From Nitrosopumilales archaeon CG_4_9_14_0_2_um_filter_34_16 (GTDB lineage: Archaea; Thermoproteota; Nitrososphaeria; Nitrososphaerales; Nitrosopumilaceae), in assembly GCA_002788515.1 (NCBI GenBank), contig PFRJ01000107.1, positions 1 to 16,900 of the forward strand: a stretch of 16,900 bases of DNA, in the 5' to 3' direction. Position numbers and translations under genes: made by a program. The notes beneath the pieces are model-generated. The model did no database searches. It was not told where the DNA came from and was given only the letters and a program-made list of their open reading frames with translations. This document shows positions 14,253-16,900 of this stretch, piece after piece (the stretch's first letter is position 1; each line of letters opens with the position of its first letter).

Positions 14253-14548
14253 CAACATTTATCATCTGAACACAAAATTGGAATTTTTTTACTAGTTTTT
14301 GTTATGTTTGCTATTAATTCTGATAACTGGTTATTCGATATTGCATACATTGCTTTTTTACCTTCGTCTCTAGATTTTACAATCCCACATTTTTTCAATG
14401 TTTTTAGATGATGTGATACCAATGGTTGATCTTTTTCTAATTTTTCAACAAAATCGTTCACGCATAATTCTTTATTCTTTTGTAAAAGATCTAATATTTC
14501 AAAACGAGTTTCATCACAAATGCATTTTAGCAAACTAACACCATTCAT
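14249..14548 (-). CDS. arsR: ArsR/SmtB-family metalloid-responsive repressor
   Basis: This is a 99-residue ArsR-type winged-helix protein: helix SLLKCICDETRFEILDLL (5-22), ELCVNDFVEKL (27-37), recognition helix region PLVSHHLKTLKKCGIV (42-57), and wing SRDEGKKAMYAI (59-70). Classical arsenic sensors have ELCVCDL in the third helix with three cysteines. Here only C29 is kept (ELCVNDF). Other cysteines are C9, C11, C54, C93, C98 and C99, so the thiolate site must be arranged differently, for example in the N-terminal CIC pair with C54, or in the terminal CSDDKCC. It diverges from arsC with 44 bases between, so repression of both itself and arsC-aquaporin is expected. Arsenite sensing is inferred from context. 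Confidence 0.88.
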   Translation of the reverse strand: MNGVSLLKCICDETRFEILDLLQKNKELCVNDFVEKLEKDQPLVSHHLKTLKKCGIVKSRDEGKKAMYAISNNQLSELIANITKTSKKIPILCSDDKCC

Positions 14549-14592
14549 ATCAATCTAAATTTATATAAACTACTATTTATGTATGTGTAGAT
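14549..14592. promoter_or_regulatory. Interleaved divergent leaderless promoters of arsR and arsC
   Basis: The gap is 44 bases. TTATATA at 14561-14567 is centred about 29 bases before the arsC ATG at 14593. On the minus strand ATAAATAG (complement of 14573-14580) is centred about 29 bases before the arsR ATG at 14548. Both genes therefore seem to be transcribed without a leader, from TATA boxes that lie beyond each other, so one bound ArsR dimer could block both. No clear operator palindrome was found apart from the AT-rich symmetry of the boxes. Confidence 0.6.
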
Positions 14593-14994
14593 ATGTCTAA
14601 AAATATCCTATTTGTGTGCGTGGAAAATGCCGGAAGGAGTCAAATGGCAGAGGCATTTTTTAGAAAATTTGCCTCAAAACACTTTACTGTTTCAAGTGCA
14701 GGTACTACACCATCATCCGAGCTTAATCCAATCGTAATTCAAGTTATGAGAGAAATTGGAATTGACATGACTGATCAACTGCCAAAACTATTATCTGCAT
14801 CAATGATCGAAAATTCCTCTAAGACAATTAACATGGGTTGTATGGATAAAGAATCATGTCCTTCTTTATTTGTAAAAGATGTTCTTGATTGGAATATATC
14901 TGATCCAAAAGAAAAATCCATTGAAGAAGTAAGAGTAATTCGCGATAAAATAAAATATGAAGTTTTGAATCTTGTTAAATCACTTGAGGTATAA
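14593..14994 (+). CDS. arsC: Arsenate reductase, low-molecular-weight phosphatase (thioredoxin-coupled) type
   Basis: This 133-residue protein reduces arsenate to arsenite. The phosphatase loop is CVENAGR (C9 to R15, the CX5R motif) followed by SQMAEAF. The second and third redox cysteines are C83 and C89 in MGCMDKESCP, equivalent in position to the shuttle pair of the thioredoxin-linked ArsC of Bacillus/Staphylococcus type. D104 in ISDP is the expected general acid. All three cysteines needed for the intramolecular disulfide cascade are present. Length fits the family (about 130-140). The gene is divergent from arsR, and the aquaporin gene follows after five bases, so arsC and the aquaporin form an operon. 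No sign of truncation. A phosphotyrosine phosphatase role is less likely given the C83/C89 pair and the context. Confidence 0.92.
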   Translation: MSKNILFVCVENAGRSQMAEAFFRKFASKHFTVSSAGTTPSSELNPIVIQVMREIGIDMTDQLPKLLSASMIENSSKTINMGCMDKESCPSLFVKDVLDWNISDPKEKSIEEVRVIRDKIKYEVLNLVKSLEV

Positions 14995-14999
14995 ACTAA

Positions 15000-15680
15000 A
15001 TGGCCTATTCTAATTTACAGATTTTTACTGTAGAGTTAGTTGGAACTTTTATTCTAGTGATTTTTGCAACTGGTTCAATTGTTTATGATGCCGAATTTTT
15101 TGATGGAAAGTTGGGAATTCCATTTGCTGCTCTTGCACCGTTTGTTGCATTGTTGATTGGAGTTTACTCTTTTGGAAAAATATCATTAGCTCATTTTAAC
15201 CCTGCAGTAACTCTAGGCTATTACATTACAGGACATATATCAAAAATCCAAATCATATACTATTTTGTAGCAGAAATCATCGGAGCTCTGTTGGGGTCGT
15301 TGTTTGTTTTGACATTCATTGGTGACAAAGAAAATCTTGGATCTAATGCACCTAATTATGACTTTTCAATATTTCTGATTTTTCCTGTTGAGGTTTTAGC
15401 TTCTGCAATGTTGATGGGAGTAATTTTCTATGTTGTATACACAAAAGGTTTGAGAGGTTTCAGTGGTGTTGCTATTGGTGGAATTGTTGGGTTGGATATT
15501 TTGTTTTTAGCCTTTATTTCCGGGGCCTCGATGAATCCTGCCCGAGCATTGGCTCCCGCATTACTTTCTGGTACTTTTGAAAATCTATGGCTGTATTGGA
15601 CTGCCCCATATGTTGGTACTACGATTGCAGCGTTTATGTTTAAAAAGAAATTCAAGGTACAAAGAAAAATGGAATCGTAA
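15000..15680 (+). CDS. MIP-family aquaporin (AqpM/AqpS-like), probable arsenite channel
   Basis: The 226-residue channel has six membrane helices and both pore signatures: HFNPAV (NPA at 67-69) and SMNPARA (NPA at 179-181, filter arginine R182). The filter position that carries histidine in water-specific aquaporins appears to be I167 (12 residues before N179), as in archaeal AqpM, which implies a wider pore. The residue after NPAR is A, not the D of GlpF-type glycerol channels. The gene follows arsC by five bases and shares its promoter. In some bacteria an aquaporin (AqpS) in an ars operon lets arsenite made by ArsC leave down its gradient. The same job is inferred here; passage of water, glycerol or other neutral solutes is also possible. 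Confidence 0.88.
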   Translation: MAYSNLQIFTVELVGTFILVIFATGSIVYDAEFFDGKLGIPFAALAPFVALLIGVYSFGKISLAHFNPAVTLGYYITGHISKIQIIYYFVAEIIGALLGSLFVLTFIGDKENLGSNAPNYDFSIFLIFPVEVLASAMLMGVIFYVVYTKGLRGFSGVAIGGIVGLDILFLAFISGASMNPARALAPALLSGTFENLWLYWTAPYVGTTIAAFMFKKKFKVQRKMES

Positions 15681-15760
15681 AATTGGCACAATATAGTTCT
15701 CTGGATTCTATCTAATCTAATATCGTTGATCTTTAGTTTTCCATTGTTCTAAATGACATA

Positions 15761-16177
15761 TTGTCTTCCAATTTTGATCAAAATATAGCAATATCACGCC
15801 TATGTAAGAAAATTCTGTTGACACAAGCAAATGTTTACTCTGTATTATCGTTAAACAAAAACGGTCGAGTTATTGAATCTCAATTTACTCATGATAGAAT
15901 TCTCTCACAAATGAATAAGTCTGAAATTGAAATGATATGCATGCAAAGAACATTACAAACTTCTCTTGGTATGGAATTTAATGAATTAATTGGTCCACTA
16001 AATTGTATAACTATTGAACGTGAAACTATGTTTGAACTCTTATTCCCTTATTCTGAAGGAGTCATTTTTGTTATATGTGATTTAGATGTAATTCCTAGGT
16101 ATCTCTCTAAAAAAATACTGTTTATTATACGTGATTTTGAATGGCGATCTAAAAATCTGATTTATGAGCAAATTTGA
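15761..16177 (+). CDS. Hypothetical protein, probably lineage-restricted
   Basis: The 138-residue protein is not recognised by function. Its start appears to be TTG at 15761: no in-frame ATG occurs before residue 51, and an ATG at 15753 is out of frame. The sequence alternates helices and strands (ISRLCKKILLTQANVYSVLSLNKNGRVIES, then CITIERETMFELLFPYSEGVIFVICDLDV), a pattern like small roadblock/profilin-type sensor domains, where a short strand-turn-strand with NGxV is common. That resemblance is weak and based on layout only. Similar short proteins are frequent and often multicopy in ammonia-oxidising archaea, as far as I recall. There is no signal peptide or membrane helix. The cysteines (15, 60, 82, 106) show no metal-binding spacing. 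Confidence 0.65.
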   Translation: MSSNFDQNIAISRLCKKILLTQANVYSVLSLNKNGRVIESQFTHDRILSQMNKSEIEMICMQRTLQTSLGMEFNELIGPLNCITIERETMFELLFPYSEGVIFVICDLDVIPRYLSKKILFIIRDFEWRSKNLIYEQI

Positions 16178-16347
16178 TAATGATGTTAAAACCTAACTGT
16201 GCACAGTATCTTGTTCATCAATTTGTATGAACACGATTATAGAATTTACTCAATAAATTTTTTCTAAAATCTGATTATTTGTATTTCTACATAATCTTAA
16301 TAATTCATTTAGATTGTATTTTTAGATCTTTCTGATATTGTATTTTC
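16178..16347. other. Intergenic stretch, AT-rich
   Basis: This is the first part of a 379-base gap between larger genes. It is AT-rich with T runs (about 16258-16265) that may end the upstream transcript, and a TATTTTTAGA element (about 16317-16326) some 27 bases before the zinc-ribbon ATG at 16348, which could be its TATA box. I see no RNA gene or repeat in it. Confidence 0.4.
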
Positions 16348-16470
16348 ATGGAGAAAATCAAATGTAAAAAATGTGGTAATAATAGTACCGAAGTCCTTCG
16401 ACGCGGGAAATTTGCATCTGATATAATTTTTTGTCCTTCATGCGATGATATTTGTAATGCGTTTGATTGA
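16348..16470 (+). CDS. Small zinc-ribbon protein (40 residues)
   Basis: ATG at 16348 opens a 40-residue frame ending in TGA at 16468-16470. It contains two cysteine knuckles, CKKC (6-9, in MEKIKCKKCGNNSTEV) and CPSC (29-32, followed by DDIC). The CxxCG(N)-n-CPxC layout is that of a zinc ribbon binding one Zn ion; the extra cysteine at 36 is not required. Residues between the knuckles (VLRRGKFASDIIF) form the expected beta hairpin with basic residues that could touch nucleic acid or a protein partner. A TATA-like element lies about 27 bases upstream, so it is probably a leaderless single gene. It resembles in plan, but not in close sequence, the other mini zinc ribbon at 5776-5874. Confidence 0.7.
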   Translation: MEKIKCKKCGNNSTEVLRRGKFASDIIFCPSCDDICNAFD

Positions 16471-16556
16471 TATTTTCTATATAGTCTACAAAATAATCTG
16501 TGCTTATTGAAAATTATTACTAGTTTGTTTTATTTGATTTTGTTTTATTATGTTTG

Positions 16557-16745
16557 ATGGCTGCTACTTACTTCTCCGAGCAAGATAATCCCTCATTTTC
16601 AAAAATTCTATTATCAAAAGAAGTAGCAGAGATCATTAAACAAGTTGTGCGAGAATCTACTCGTACGGTTCATCTAAAATGTGATGAAGAGAAGATTGTT
16701 ACTTCTATGTCTGAAAAATTGAATTCTTGTATGACTGAACATTAG
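16557..16745 (+). CDS. Small hypothetical protein (62 residues)
   Basis: ATG at 16557 gives 62 residues; a TTG directly before it is in frame, but ATG is the better start. The sequence is helical and charged (FSKILLSKEVAEIIKQVVRE, then CDEEKIVTSMSEKLNSCM), with two cysteines (42 and 58) and no signal peptide or membrane helix. I do not recognise the family. A TTTTATTTG element at about 16528-16536 is centred near 26 bases before the ATG, a fitting TATA spacing for a leaderless message. It stands alone between the zinc-ribbon gene and the partial gene at the window edge. Confidence 0.5.
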   Translation: MAATYFSEQDNPSFSKILLSKEVAEIIKQVVRESTRTVHLKCDEEKIVTSMSEKLNSCMTEH

Positions 16746-16855
16746 TGCTACTAAGAAAGCATTTTCAATGAAATCCAAAATTTCTATTTTTATGCCTGGA
16801 TATTCTTCAAAACCTCTCTTTTACGAATAATAATGGCCAGAATTACCATTTACTG

Positions 16856-16900
16856 ATGTCTGAATCTAAGAAATTATTTGATATTGCTAAAAAAATAATC
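16856..16900 (+). CDS. N-terminal start of a gene leaving the window
   Basis: ATG at 16856 opens a frame that continues to the window end, giving MSESKKLFDIAKKII. The AT-rich stretch GAATAATAA (about 16824-16832), some 28 bases before, could be a TATA box. The beginning resembles the N-terminus of glutamate-1-semialdehyde aminotransferases (typically S.xLFexAkklIPGGVNSPVR; heme and cobalamin biosynthesis), but fifteen residues are too few to be sure. The continuation beyond the window would settle it. Confidence 0.4.
   Translation, partial: MSESKKLFDIAKKII

Noticed and set aside
14549..14592. Classical long dyad operator for ArsR
   Set aside because: Only AT-rich symmetry around the TATA boxes is visible; no ATCAA-N6-TTGAT-like dyad was found.
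16768..16830. 20-codon frame beginning MKSKISIFMPGY
   Set aside because: Too short, with no motif, no convincing promoter and no cysteine pattern to support it.
1..16900. tRNA, rRNA, CRISPR, insertion sequence or prophage signals
   Set aside because: The gaps are short and AT-rich, with no cloverleaf, no regularly spaced repeats, and no transposase, integrase or phage protein on either strand that I could see.

Overview
The window looks like chromosomal DNA from a marine ammonia-oxidising archaeon of the Nitrososphaerota (Thaumarchaeota), most like Nitrosopumilus. The support is AT-rich DNA, genes preceded by TATA-like boxes about 25-29 bases before the start codon rather than by Shine-Dalgarno sites, T-tract gene ends, many small zinc-ribbon and lineage-restricted hypothetical proteins, and an NAxWW/GIxxLIxxGI-type protein end at the left edge. 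I saw no rRNA, tRNA, CRISPR array, insertion sequence or phage gene.

Left part (1-5900): the tail of an extracellular repeat protein; a small TPR protein; two conserved proteins I cannot name; a large membrane-anchored beta-propeller protein transcribed divergently from a membrane-tethered winged-helix regulator, with a palindrome between them; a short deazaflavin (F420)-type split-barrel protein; a PRC-barrel protein; and a 32-residue zinc-ribbon gene.

Middle (5900-11050): an ABC-2 exporter pair (ATPase and permease, overlapping ATGA), then two secreted proteins. One combines NHL propeller repeats, a HYR-like domain and RTX-type calcium-binding repeats. The other carries three copies of a roughly 130-residue domain, each with one conserved cysteine pair.

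Right part (11100-15700) is a compact anion-handling region. A DUF47/PhoU-like protein and a PiT phosphate permease are followed by a bicarbonate transporter of the SbtA family, overlapping a PII-like SbtB gene. A convergent arsR follows, then divergent arsC and an aquaporin. The likely logic is phosphate and bicarbonate import (bicarbonate is the carbon species used by the carboxylases of the 3-hydroxypropionate/4-hydroxybutyrate cycle), plus detoxification of arsenate that enters through phosphate permeases. Arsenate would be reduced by ArsC and arsenite released through the aquaporin; no ArsB or Acr3 pump is seen nearby.

Right edge (15700-16900): a 138-residue hypothetical protein with a TTG start, a 40-residue zinc ribbon, a 62-residue hypothetical protein, and the first codons of a gene that leaves the window.

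The most notable items are the archaeal SbtA-SbtB pair, the arsR/arsC/aquaporin detoxification unit with interleaved leaderless promoters, and the membrane-tethered regulator paired with a surface beta-propeller.
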